From contig CAYJKQ010000012.1 of the NCBI GenBank assembly GCA_964370815.1, forward strand, positions 1 to 64,000: DNA of 64,000 nt, written 5' to 3'. A program made the position numbers and the translations under genes. The first letter of the stretch is position 1; each line of letters opens with the position of its first letter. The notes below the pieces were generated by a model. The model worked only from the letters and a program-made list of their open reading frames with translations. It was not told the origin of the DNA and did not search any database. Below are positions 53,085 through 61,116 of this stretch, in pieces. Source of the stretch: UBA12087 sp964370815 (lineage in GTDB: Bacteria; Chloroflexota; Anaerolineae; Anaerolineales; Villigracilaceae).

Positions 53085-54233
53085 TTATGGCTGCCGAATC
53101 GCATTGTATACACTTGACCTATTCAAGCTTAGCGTAGGGATCCAAATACCAATTCCACCAAAAAGAAAAGCGAGAAATATTCCGATCATAAAAATATTTC
53201 CATTAATGACAACATCGATCATGGCAGCACGCACAATCAAAGGGGTTGTTTTTTGGATGTGATCGAGAAGGAGGTTTGATAAACCCCAACTACCTAATAA
53301 TGCAATCACGATCATAAATCCTGTTCGTAATGCCAATATCATTCTAATTGCTGCAGCTCTTAAGCCAATGGCGCGCAAGATGGTTATCTCACGACTTCTT
53401 TCAGAGAGGGTGAGGTAGATCGAGCCATAAGTACCAAACATGATCAGCAAGGTTGAAAGGATCGCCAATAATCCAGTGACTTCGCCAACATCATCCAAAG
53501 CATTGGCATATTGAGAATATAAGTGATCCACAAAAAAAACATCGAAATTCCTTGAAATTCTTGGATCATTTTGCAAGGATTCTTTTACGATCTCCGCATC
53601 AACTCCTGGCGATATTTTTACCCACGCAAATTGGTATACATCCTGTGTATTATAGAGATCTTCAGCAGCCTCCAGGGTCATCCAAACAGCTGAAGATTTG
53701 GATCCGGGTGAACTGATCGTCCCTACGATCGTAAAATTTCTCCCAAATATTCTAATCACCTGGTTTATCTGCCATTTTGTCAATAGAACTGTGCCTTCAC
53801 CGGCAACAACTTCATCCAATCTCTCGGGCCAGCGGCCAGAGGTTAATTCCAAAGAAAAAACCTTCTGCATATTTTCAACCTGGGTTCCCCGCACTTGAAT
53901 GAGATAAGATTCAATTTTCATTAGTCTGAAGATCAGTGGAGCAACTTTTTCCACCTGGGCTGGTTCCAGTTCGAGTATGGGCGCAAATTGATCCAGGGTG
54001 ATCAGGCTATCGGCGGGATCAAATACATTTTTTGAGATCACCATCAAGCTGTTCTTGTTTTCCTCCAGCTCTCCAAATTGCAGGGAGGCCTGGGACAGTG
54101 CTGCCAGGCAGAAGTAACAGGTAACAAAGATCATCAGGTTAATGATCGTGATGGTTGTTCTCCAACCATCCTTGATCAAATCACGAAGGATTAACCTAGA
54201 AATATTAATTATCCCTGGCAGTTTGTTTTTCAT
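53085..54233 (-). CDS. ABC transporter permease, FtsX/MacB type
   Basis: This 382-aa companion permease has the same topology. SEREITILRAIGLRAAAIRMI is close to the family REIxIxRAxG motif. The start is set at the Met of MKNKLPG; an in-frame ATG four codons earlier is possible and would increase overlap with the ATPase gene, which already covers this start. Two different permeases imply a heterodimeric LolCE-like complex. Confidence 0.88.
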   Translation of the reverse strand: MKNKLPGIINISRLILRDLIKDGWRTTITIINLMIFVTCYFCLAALSQASLQFGELEENKNSLMVISKNVFDPADSLITLDQFAPILELEPAQVEKVAPLIFRLMKIESYLIQVRGTQVENMQKVFSLELTSGRWPERLDEVVAGEGTVLLTKWQINQVIRIFGRNFTIVGTISSPGSKSSAVWMTLEAAEDLYNTQDVYQFAWVKISPGVDAEIVKESLQNDPRISRNFDVFFVDHLYSQYANALDDVGEVTGLLAILSTLLIMFGTYGSIYLTLSERSREITILRAIGLRAAAIRMILALRTGFMIVIALLGSWGLSNLLLDHIQKTTPLIVRAAMIDVVINGNIFMIGIFLAFLFGGIGIWIPTLSLNRSSVYNAIRQP

Positions 54234-54894
54234 GGATCTTGCCATCTTTGACTACCAGGATACGATCTGCGTTTTCACACAAAGAAAGGTTGTGCGTGGC
54301 AACAATAAAAGTAATGCCCAACTTGTCATTCAAATCATGCAAGAGCTGAATGATCTCTTCAGAAGAAACAGAGTCCAGGTTCCCAGTTGGTTCATCTGCG
54401 ATAACAAGCGAAGGTTTCCCGATAATTGCACGCGCAATGGCAACCCTTTGCTGTTCTCCTCCTGAGAGTTGGGATGGAAGATGTTTTAATCGGTGCCCGA
54501 GGCCAATTTCAGAGAGAGTTTCTGCTGCCTGCTTCTTTGCGATCCCATGGTCAAACCCTTGCGCCATCAAAGGTAACATGACATTTTCCAGGGCATTGAG
54601 GGATGTCAATAGATTGTAAAATTGAAAGATAAATCCAATTTTTTCTCTCCGAAATCTGGTCAACCTTTCTTCGTTTGCTGATTCGAGTGTAAAATCATCA
54701 AAACGGATCGAACCACTGGTAGGGCGGTCTATCCCCCCGATCAGGTTAAGAAAAGTTGATTTTCCCCCACCACTGGGACCGATCAGGATGACGAATTCAC
54801 CATGGGTAATGGTTAGATTTACATTTTTAACTGCCTCGATAGATTCATTGCCTTGTTTATAATTCTTATGAAGGTTTGAAATGCTTATCGGCAT
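54205..54894 (-). CDS. ABC transporter ATP-binding protein, MacB/LolD type
   Basis: This 229-aa ATPase has Walker A GPSGGGKST, the Q-loop FQFYNLLTSLNALENV typical of MacB/LolD, the signature LSGGEQQR and Walker B LVIADEPTGNLDS. Its last codons overlap the first permease gene. It energises the two FtsX-type permeases. No ribosome site is clear before the ATG. Confidence 0.96.
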   Translation of the reverse strand: MPISISNLHKNYKQGNESIEAVKNVNLTITHGEFVILIGPSGGGKSTFLNLIGGIDRPTSGSIRFDDFTLESANEERLTRFRREKIGFIFQFYNLLTSLNALENVMLPLMAQGFDHGIAKKQAAETLSEIGLGHRLKHLPSQLSGGEQQRVAIARAIIGKPSLVIADEPTGNLDSVSSEEIIQLLHDLNDKLGITFIVATHNLSLCENADRILVVKDGKIHEKQTARDN

Positions 54895-55150
54895 TTATTG
54901 ATCCATGTCAATTCCAACGAGATCTGGAGAGCTATTTCTCATGAATTAATACTGGCGTTTTCTGGCAGCCTGATCGCCATTATTTGATCAGCATCGTCCT
55001 ATTGGAATTTTACATAATTCCATTTCCAATAGTATAGATATTCTTCAATCAAAGGTCAAGTGAATTTGGATTGGAAGTCATTATTTAATCCATTTCGACA
55101 CTAATCTTCAAATAGGAAATTATTGTGAGGGGATATTTATATCTTTTATG

Positions 55151-55268
55151 GTATCTACCCATCCAAGACCTCAAAAGTTTCATTGGCAGACGAATTGGAA
55201 AGATTAACCCGATCATCAAGCTGTCGATCTCACTATTTTTCAGAGAAACCTTTTGGGTCTGAGTAGTT
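55151..55268. repeat. Short interspersed element, family B, copy B2
   Basis: About 118 bp with TTGGCAGACGAATTGGAAAG inside and TTTTGGGTCTGAGTAGTT at the right end. It lies in the 518-base divergent gap between the ABC and Crp/Fnr genes. The rest of that gap is AT rich and holds the dyad described below. Confidence 0.8.
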
Positions 55269-55318
55269 CCTGCTGTTTATTTTAATTAAGATCCCATCCC
55301 ACACCGGGCGTTTTAAAT

Positions 55319-55332
55319 TTGTGCTGGCGTAA
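55319..55332. promoter_or_regulatory. Candidate Crp/Fnr operator upstream of the regulator gene
   Basis: TTGTGCTGGCGTAA is a near-palindrome with arms TTGTGC and GCGTAA. Its reverse complement differs at only two of 14 positions from the perfect-arm dyad in front of nirK. It is centred 87 bases before the ATG, consistent with autoregulation. Confidence 0.55.
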
Positions 55333-55412
55333 GAAGTGTTTTCATCCAGGGTTTATTCAACCAACATTTTATTTTTTACACATATTTTATCTTATTAGGG
55401 TAAAATCCTTTT

Positions 55413-56114
55413 ATGAACGAAAAAACTCGGGAGATCATTCACCGCTCCAGCTTGTTCAAAGATGTCAGCCAGCAGAGCTTTAAACAGGTGTTGGATATGG
55501 GTTTAATACGCTCCGTGGAGGAGGATGGTTTCTTCTTCATGCAGGCTGACCCCGCCACACATGCCTATGTACTGATAGAGGGTCGGGTACGAATGCTCCA
55601 GATAACACCCAATGGACAACAAATCACCCTGCGCATCCTGACCCCCGGGCAAACCTATGGCGGGATCGCCTTGATCAATCCCGGTGAAGGATATCCGGCT
55701 GCAGCCCAGGCCATGGAAAATAGCGCGGCACTGGCATGGGATACAACCCATCTACGAGAATTGGCAGCAATGGAACCGTCCATACCCCTGAATGCCATGC
55801 AACTGATGCATGCCTATATAACGGAATTACAGGAACGCCAAAAAGCACTGATCACGGATCGGGTTGAGCAGCGCATTGCCAGGATCTTGCTTAAGCTTGC
55901 AACGCAATATGGCAAAAAAGTGGAAGAGGGTGTGCAAATCAACTTTGCGCTTACCCGGAAGGATATTGCCGAGATGAGCGGGACAACTCTTTTTACGGTC
56001 AGCCGTACACTCAAGGAGTGGGAGCGCCAGGGTATGGTTAGATTAGGCAGGGAAAAAGTGTGTATTTGCCAACCGCATGGATTGGTGAGTCTGGCGGATG
56101 ATCTCATTCATTAA
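55413..56114 (+). CDS. Crp/Fnr family transcriptional regulator
   Basis: This 233-aa regulator has an N-terminal cyclic-nucleotide-binding-like beta barrel (YVLIEGRVRMLQITPNGQQI, LTPGQTYGGIALIN), a long dimerisation helix, and a C-terminal HTH with LTRKDIAEMSGTTLFTVSRTLKEW. The recognition helix keeps the Ser-Arg of Fnr but has Phe where Fnr has Glu, so its site should differ from TTGAT. No N-terminal cysteines exist, so it is not an iron-sulfur Fnr; the signal could be NO, heme or a nucleotide. TAAAAT lies 6 bases before the ATG, without a ribosome site. nirK follows 143 bases downstream. Confidence 0.92.
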   Translation: MNEKTREIIHRSSLFKDVSQQSFKQVLDMGLIRSVEEDGFFFMQADPATHAYVLIEGRVRMLQITPNGQQITLRILTPGQTYGGIALINPGEGYPAAAQAMENSAALAWDTTHLRELAAMEPSIPLNAMQLMHAYITELQERQKALITDRVEQRIARILLKLATQYGKKVEEGVQINFALTRKDIAEMSGTTLFTVSRTLKEWERQGMVRLGREKVCICQPHGLVSLADDLIH

Positions 56115-56157
56115 CTCCTTTCAGTTTCCATCCATCCCGGGCATTATTAATTCCAAT

Positions 56158-56171
56158 TTGCGCCAGCGCAA
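56158..56171. promoter_or_regulatory. Candidate Crp/Fnr operator in the nirK promoter
   Basis: TTGCGC-CA-GCGCAA has perfect 6-bp arms. With -10 TAGAAT at 56195-56200 the predicted start is near 56207, putting the dyad centre about 42 bases upstream, the position expected for a class II Crp/Fnr activator site. Confidence 0.6.
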
Positions 56172-56194
56172 TGACTATTTTCATACAGAGAAGA

Positions 56195-56200
56195 TAGAAT
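56195..56200 (+). promoter_or_regulatory. -10 element of nirK
   Basis: TAGAAT, with the dyad occupying the -35 area and no TTGACA-like hexamer, as expected for an activator-dependent promoter. The leader would be about 51 bases and includes AGGAG before the ATG. Confidence 0.5.
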
Positions 56201-56257
56201 ATATCCATAATTATTTTCCTTTTTTAGCCATTACCAAACATTTAACAGGAGTAGAGA

Positions 56258-58087
56258 ATGAAAAAAATCAAATTCATTATCAGCTTTTTGGTGCTCGGAA
56301 TCCTGCTGGTTTCCTGCGCCCCAAAAGCTGAATTGGCTGTCAACACAGAATATATCCTCACCACGGGAATGAGCGAGGGTAAATTCGTATTCATCGGTGT
56401 AAATGAAGACATTAATGGCACCGAAAACCCTGCCTTGCATGCAAATCCCGGTGAGAAGATCACGGTCATTCTCATCAATGGTGGATATGGAGAACATGAT
56501 ATTGTCTTCCCGGAACTCAACATCCACTCCGATGTGATCCACCAAAAAGGCGAAACCACCACACTCACGTTCACTGTTCCTGAAAAAGAAATAGCTCTCA
56601 CCTATCAGGACAGCTCCCATGTCAACCTGGGTATGAGTGGTGTTTTGCTGGTCGGTGAGGTGATCGCCTCACAGAGTGTTGCACCAGTGGGAGATCAAGG
56701 TTCCATGAACATGGGTGTCCAATCCAGTGGGGTTACCGTGGAATATACCCTTGAATCTGCCCTGGCAGATGGAAAAATGATTTTTATCGGAAAAGGGGGT
56801 GACGTGGATGGAAAAACTAATCCGGATCTTATTGCAAACCCCGGTGATCTTGTGAGAGTGACCCTGTTCAGCGGTGAAGGTGCGGCTCATAACATTTCTT
56901 TTGAAGGTTTTGATGCATTATCCGAGGATGTTGTAGGGCAAGGGAACAGTGTCGTACTGGAATTCACCCCGGACAAGGAAGGTACTTTTGCATATTTTTG
57001 CGCCATTCCCGGGCATCGCCAGGCCGGCATGGAAGGAAAATTCATTGTAGGTTCAGGAAATTCCACAGCATCCAATGGTGCTGACCCGAATTCAAATGGT
57101 GCACAAGCCCCTGCCGCACCGGCAATTGCTGCCGCCGGACCTGTAGATCCGAATGCGGTGGACATCACTCGTGATCCCACCGATATTCCCGCCCCGATAG
57201 GAAGCCGGGGACCCGAATTCATCCGCGTTGACCTGGAAACGATCGAGGTGAGCGGTCAACTTGCCGATGGCACCACCTATAAATATTGGACCTTTAATGG
57301 GAAAGTTCCCGGACCCTTCATCCGTGTGCGCGTCGGAGATACAATCGAGGTGCATCTAAAGAATTTTCCGGATAGCCTCATGGCGCATTCAGTGGACTTT
57401 CATGCCGTGACAGGTCCGGGAGGTGGTGCTGTCGCCACACAGACCCAGCCCGGTGGTGAAACCATGTTCACATTTAAAGCGATCAACCCCGGCTTATATG
57501 TCTACCATTGCGCCACACCCATGGTCGCCCATCATATCTCCAATGGCATGTATGGGATGATCCTGGTCGAACCGGCTGGTGGTTTGCCGGTCGTGGACAG
57601 GGAATTCTATGTCATGCAAGGCGAGATCTACACTGCCCAGCCATTCGGCACCAGCGGTGCTCTTCTGGATGATACGGTTAAATTGATCAACGAAAGTCCT
57701 GAATATTTTGTGTTCAATGGCGCTGCTCTTGCCCTGGCAGGCAATACCCATGCCTTGCGAGCCAAGGTGGGTGAGACAGTGCGAATTTTCTTTGGAGTTG
57801 GTGGTCCAAATTTTGTTTCATCCTTCCACGTCATCGGTGAAATATTCGACCGGGTATATGATTTTGCATCACTGACTTCTCTGCCCTTGACCGACGTTCA
57901 AACCACATTGGTTCCCCCGGGTGGGGCTACAATGGTCGAGTTCAAGCTGGAAGTCCCCGGGCGCTACATCCTCGTGGACCACGCTCTTTCACGCCTGCAG
58001 CGCGGCCTGGCAGGTTATCTGTATGCTGAAGGTGATGCCAACCTGGACATTTTTAATGGAGAAACCACCCCCGGCAGCGGTCATTAA
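56258..58087 (+). CDS. nirK: Copper nitrite reductase with two N-terminal cupredoxin domains
   Basis: This 609-aa lipoprotein (lipobox VSCAP) reduces nitrite to NO. Two extra cupredoxin-like domains precede the NirK core. The second has a full type 1 copper set (Cys248, His253, Met258, with a His in AAHNIS). The first, otherwise similar, has Tyr116 in place of the Cys, though His121 and Met126 remain. In the core the type 1 set (His377, Cys418, His426, Met431), the type 2 ligands (His382, His417, His524) and the catalytic Asp380 and His498 are all visible. Family members have about 350-380 residues, so the extension is large. The second domain could deliver electrons internally. Confidence 0.93.
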   Translation: MKKIKFIISFLVLGILLVSCAPKAELAVNTEYILTTGMSEGKFVFIGVNEDINGTENPALHANPGEKITVILINGGYGEHDIVFPELNIHSDVIHQKGETTTLTFTVPEKEIALTYQDSSHVNLGMSGVLLVGEVIASQSVAPVGDQGSMNMGVQSSGVTVEYTLESALADGKMIFIGKGGDVDGKTNPDLIANPGDLVRVTLFSGEGAAHNISFEGFDALSEDVVGQGNSVVLEFTPDKEGTFAYFCAIPGHRQAGMEGKFIVGSGNSTASNGADPNSNGAQAPAAPAIAAAGPVDPNAVDITRDPTDIPAPIGSRGPEFIRVDLETIEVSGQLADGTTYKYWTFNGKVPGPFIRVRVGDTIEVHLKNFPDSLMAHSVDFHAVTGPGGGAVATQTQPGGETMFTFKAINPGLYVYHCATPMVAHHISNGMYGMILVEPAGGLPVVDREFYVMQGEIYTAQPFGTSGALLDDTVKLINESPEYFVFNGAALALAGNTHALRAKVGETVRIFFGVGGPNFVSSFHVIGEIFDRVYDFASLTSLPLTDVQTTLVPPGGATMVEFKLEVPGRYILVDHALSRLQRGLAGYLYAEGDANLDIFNGETTPGSGH

Positions 58088-58125
58088 TGTAACTTATTCC
58101 CGCATTCCATGTTAATAAATCAAAA

Positions 58126-58217
58126 TAATACTGCTCAGGATAACAATTATCAGGGTTGCGAACCCGCCGATGCTAGATATCCTTCATGAGAAGGCAATCC
58201 GACCTGAGCAGTTATCA
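58126..58217. repeat. Short interspersed element, singleton C
   Basis: About 92 bp starting ATAATACTGCTCAGGA and ending ACCTGAGCAGTTATCAT, so it carries TIRs of the shared TAACT(A/G)CTCAG type. The interior differs from families A and B. It lies in the 392-base gap after nirK; nothing else was recognised there. Confidence 0.7.
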
Positions 58218-58503
58218 TTTTCTTTTATCAAGCAATACTGTAAGTACTGCTATTGAATGGCTTTTAAATTTTCCAAATCCACTCGTAGAGATTAATGCCA
58301 TAATTCTCTTTGACTATTAACCGTTAGGAAATAACCCAAGCCAGGATTTGTTGGTAAAATAACTAAAGATATTTCCATTTATTTTCATCTGGCAGGAAAA
58401 TCCCACAAATTCAAGATCGGTTTTGATAGTTGTTTAATCTCAGGTAACTCAAGATATATCAATACACCATTAATGTTTATTGAAAGATGCGAACCAGCAA
58501 AGA

Positions 58504-58896
58504 ATGTTAATTAACAAGGTCACAAAGTTTATTGCAATTATTCTTGTATTATCCCTGGTTATCTGCCTGGCAGTCCTCGTCATCGAAACACGCACAAAAT
58601 TTGTCAGGCATTTCTATGACAATTTTATTTTGGATAATTGGAACCATTATCTTCCTTGCGAAGCCTTGCCAACTGAAACGGAAGTTCGCACAATTTTTCA
58701 ACAACATCCGGACATGATCCGGAAAATTGAACAGATCAATCCAGGCTTAATTGGAATAGAAGTGGATCCATCGCTTTGCCCCGGGAAAGCTGATCTGATT
58801 ATCTGGTACGCTTCCCACCAGGACCGCCTGGAAATAGAAGCTCTGATCCAAAGTGACACCTTTTTTGGAATTCCTTACCGACTTCAAAACCGCTAG
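58504..58896 (+). CDS. Small single-pass membrane or exported protein, unknown
   Basis: This 130-aa protein has a hydrophobic segment at residues 7-27 (IAIILVLSLVICLAVLVI), either a signal anchor or signal peptide. The rest is soluble, with two cysteines (LPCEAL, SLCPGK). An upstream TTG at 58480 would add eight residues; neither start has a ribosome site. No family was recognised. It lies alone between two interspersed elements. Confidence 0.5.
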   Translation: MLINKVTKFIAIILVLSLVICLAVLVIETRTKFVRHFYDNFILDNWNHYLPCEALPTETEVRTIFQQHPDMIRKIEQINPGLIGIEVDPSLCPGKADLIIWYASHQDRLEIEALIQSDTFFGIPYRLQNR

Positions 58897-58908
58897 CTTC
58901 CATTTTAT

Positions 58909-59025
58909 GTAGCTGCACAGACCAAGACCCTGAAGGTTTCTCTGGCAGGAGAATTAGAACGTTTCGCCTGATATTCTTGCTATCGATCCCTCATTTCGGT
59001 AAATCCTTCAGGGTCTGAGTAGTAA
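58909..59025. repeat. Short interspersed element, family B, copy B3
   Basis: About 117 bp with AAGACCCTGAAGGTTTCTCT at the left side and CTTCAGGGTCTGAGTAGTAA at the right end. The GGCAGGAGAATTAGAACG centre matches copies B1, B2 and B4. Confidence 0.85.
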
Positions 59026-59053
59026 CCACTTTTTACATTTATTTGTTGGCAGC

Positions 59054-59082
59054 TTGATTTTGTGATGAAATCAATCTATACT
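59054..59082 (+). promoter_or_regulatory. Promoter with dyad overlapping its -35
   Basis: TTGATT (59054-59059), 17-base spacer and TATACT (59077-59082). The -35 and spacer form a perfect dyad, TTGATTT-N7-AAATCAA (59054-59074), which may be a repressor operator. It would serve the small membrane protein gene and perhaps fumC. Confidence 0.6.
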
Positions 59083-59095
59083 TCAAACAAATATT

Positions 59096-59118
59096 CACAC
59101 AATCCAAATTATTGTGTG
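59096..59118. promoter_or_regulatory. 8-bp inverted repeat in the predicted leader
   Basis: CACACAAT and ATTGTGTG flank 7 bases just after the predicted start site. It may be a second operator half or an mRNA hairpin. Confidence 0.45.
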
Positions 59119-59149
59119 CAATCATTTTAAACCTGAAATGGAGAACGAT

Positions 59150-59470
59150 ATGAGCAATTCCCCACAGCAATCCAATCCATTGGGCAACGCCAGCCTCGTG
59201 ATGGGTATCCTATCTGCAGCACTGGTTTTCGGCATTGGTCTGTGTGCATTAACCGGTATTACACAGAAATGGATCCAATTAGCCGGTACACCCCTGTTTG
59301 TGTGCGGGGGAAGTTCAGCCTTTCTCGGTTTTCTTGGCTTGATACTTGGTGTCGCCGGCCTTTTTGGCTCAAACCGCACCAAAGCCACTGCCATCCTCGG
59401 GCTGATATTAGGCCTGACCGGTATCTGTCTATTCATCGCCACGCTGAGTATGGCAGGTGGGGGTGGATGA
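59150..59470 (+). CDS. Small DUF4190-like membrane protein
   Basis: This 106-aa protein starts at the ATG with GGAGA 5 bases upstream rather than the GTG 36 bases earlier. NPLGNASLVMGILSAALVFG and the two later hydrophobic segments (SAFLGFLGLILGVAGLFG and GLILGLTGICLFIATLS) match the small two-to-three-segment DUF4190-type proteins. The function is unknown. fumC starts 4 bases after its stop. Confidence 0.65.
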   Translation: MSNSPQQSNPLGNASLVMGILSAALVFGIGLCALTGITQKWIQLAGTPLFVCGGSSAFLGFLGLILGVAGLFGSNRTKATAILGLILGLTGICLFIATLSMAGGGG

Positions 59471-59474
59471 AAAA

Positions 59475-60878
59475 ATGAAAGAAAAAAATAACAAATACCG
59501 CGTAGAAACTGACTCGTTGGGTTCGATCCAGGTTCCAGCCGACAAATACTGGGGTGCTCAAACTCAACGCTCCCTGGGAAATTTCAAGATCGGTAGTGAA
59601 CGCCTGCCGCGCGCTTTGATCCGGGCATTGGGGATCATCAAACGCTGCGCAGCGCTGATCAATATGGAGCAAAATAACCTGGATGCCATCATTGGCAACG
59701 CCATTGTGGAGGCAGCCGGGGATGTGATCGAAGGCAGGCTGGACGACAATTTCCCCCTGGTGATCTGGCAAACAGGTTCCGGCACCCAATCCAACATGAA
59801 CGCCAATGAGGTCATCTCAAACCTGGCCATTGAACGGTTGGGAGGTATCAAAGGATCAAAATCACCTGTCCATCCTAATGACCATGTCAATCGCAGCCAG
59901 TCTTCAAATGATACCTTCCCCACAGCCATGCACATCGCCACACTTGAGCAAGTTCAGCATGTTTTACTTCCATCCTTAGAGCATATCCATAAAGTTCTGC
60001 AGGACAAGTCCCAGGCCTGGAATGACATCATCAAGATCGGTCGCACACATTTGCAGGATGCCACGCCGCTCACATTGGGACAGGAGTTTTCCGGTTATGC
60101 CACCCAGATCGAATTGGGCATCGCACGCGTTATTGACAGTCTCAAACGACTTTATCCCCTGGCACAGGGAGGCACAGCCGTAGGAACAGGTTTAAACTCG
60201 AAACCGGGTTTTGGAGAGATGTTCGCCCAGGAAGTTGCCCGTTTTACCGGTCTGCCTTTCTGTACTGCCAGCAACAAGTTCGAAGCATTGGCGGCACATG
60301 ATGCCATGGTCGAGATCTCGGGTGTCTTGAGCATCCTGGCGGTCAGCCTGAATAAAATAGCCAATGACATCCGGTTGCTGGGTTCAGGGCCACGTTCCGG
60401 GATCGGGGAGCTTGCTTTGCCGGAAAATGAGCCAGGATCATCCATCATGCCAGGCAAGGTGAATCCGACACAATGTGAAGCCATGACAATGGTTTGTGCC
60501 CAGGTGATGGGCAATCACACTACGGTCACTTTTGCTGGTGCACAGGGTCAGCTGGAACTCAACACTTTCAAACCTGTCATCGCCTATAACGTACTCCAAT
60601 CCATCCAATTGCTCAGTGATGCGGTCATGAGCCTTACTGACAATTGCATTGTGGGTATTGAACCTAACCTTGAGCGCATTTCCGATCTCATGCAAAGATC
60701 GCTCATGCTGGTAACTGCGCTGATCCCTCACATTGGTTATGACAAGGCTGCCAAGATCGCCCAATCTGCTTTAAGGAATGGCACCTCTCTCAGGGAAGAA
60801 GCCATTGCCAGCGGCTATATTTCCGGAGAGGATTTTGATCAATATGTCCGCCCAGAGGGCATGATCTCCCCGGGATAA
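59475..60878 (+). CDS. fumC: Fumarate hydratase class II
   Basis: This 467-aa enzyme hydrates fumarate to malate in the TCA cycle. GAQTQRSLGNF at the N-terminus, the GSGTQSNMNANEV active-site stretch and the superfamily signature GSSIMPGKVNPTQ are intact, as is NDHVNRSQSSNDTFPTAMH. An in-frame GTG at 59457 is an alternative start. It follows the small membrane protein by 4 bases, so the two may be cotranscribed. Confidence 0.97.
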   Translation: MKEKNNKYRVETDSLGSIQVPADKYWGAQTQRSLGNFKIGSERLPRALIRALGIIKRCAALINMEQNNLDAIIGNAIVEAAGDVIEGRLDDNFPLVIWQTGSGTQSNMNANEVISNLAIERLGGIKGSKSPVHPNDHVNRSQSSNDTFPTAMHIATLEQVQHVLLPSLEHIHKVLQDKSQAWNDIIKIGRTHLQDATPLTLGQEFSGYATQIELGIARVIDSLKRLYPLAQGGTAVGTGLNSKPGFGEMFAQEVARFTGLPFCTASNKFEALAAHDAMVEISGVLSILAVSLNKIANDIRLLGSGPRSGIGELALPENEPGSSIMPGKVNPTQCEAMTMVCAQVMGNHTTVTFAGAQGQLELNTFKPVIAYNVLQSIQLLSDAVMSLTDNCIVGIEPNLERISDLMQRSLMLVTALIPHIGYDKAAKIAQSALRNGTSLREEAIASGYISGEDFDQYVRPEGMISPG

Positions 60879-60938
60879 AGCATCCTTCACAATAACTTGT
60901 CTGTGTAACTTTATGGATGTTACGCAGCGTTCTGAAAA

Positions 60939-60984
60939 TCCCGCGTGCTCTGAGCGGGAAAGTCCCGCGTGCTCTTTGCGGGAA
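60939..60984. repeat. Tandem pair of identical-type hairpins
   Basis: Two 22-base units, each TCCCGCGTGCTCT-N2-GCGGGAA, are spaced 24 bases apart and differ only at the two loop bases (GA and TT). They lie between fumC and the DUF1905 gene in a 238-base gap. No T-run follows, so they are not typical terminators. Confidence 0.75.
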
Positions 60985-61100
60985 GGTTAGGATGGAATAG
61001 TTGTTTGAACTACGTTAACTTTCGAGACCTTCAACGTAAGGTTAGTAATTTAATACATAACTATCTGCAAAAGAATTTCTGTACGCAGCCTCCCAGAACA

Positions 61101-61109
61101 TGCTAAAAT
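61101..61109 (+). promoter_or_regulatory. Extended -10 directly before the DUF1905 gene
   Basis: TGCTAAAAT ends 7 bases before the ATG at 61117, which predicts a leaderless transcript. No ribosome site is present. Confidence 0.5.
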
Positions 61110-61116
61110 AAAGCCC

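Noticed and set aside
58903..59026. Family B elements read as simple Rho-independent terminators
   Set aside because: The copies share about 120 bp including the centre, occur in both orientations and lie away from gene ends, which terminators would not explain.
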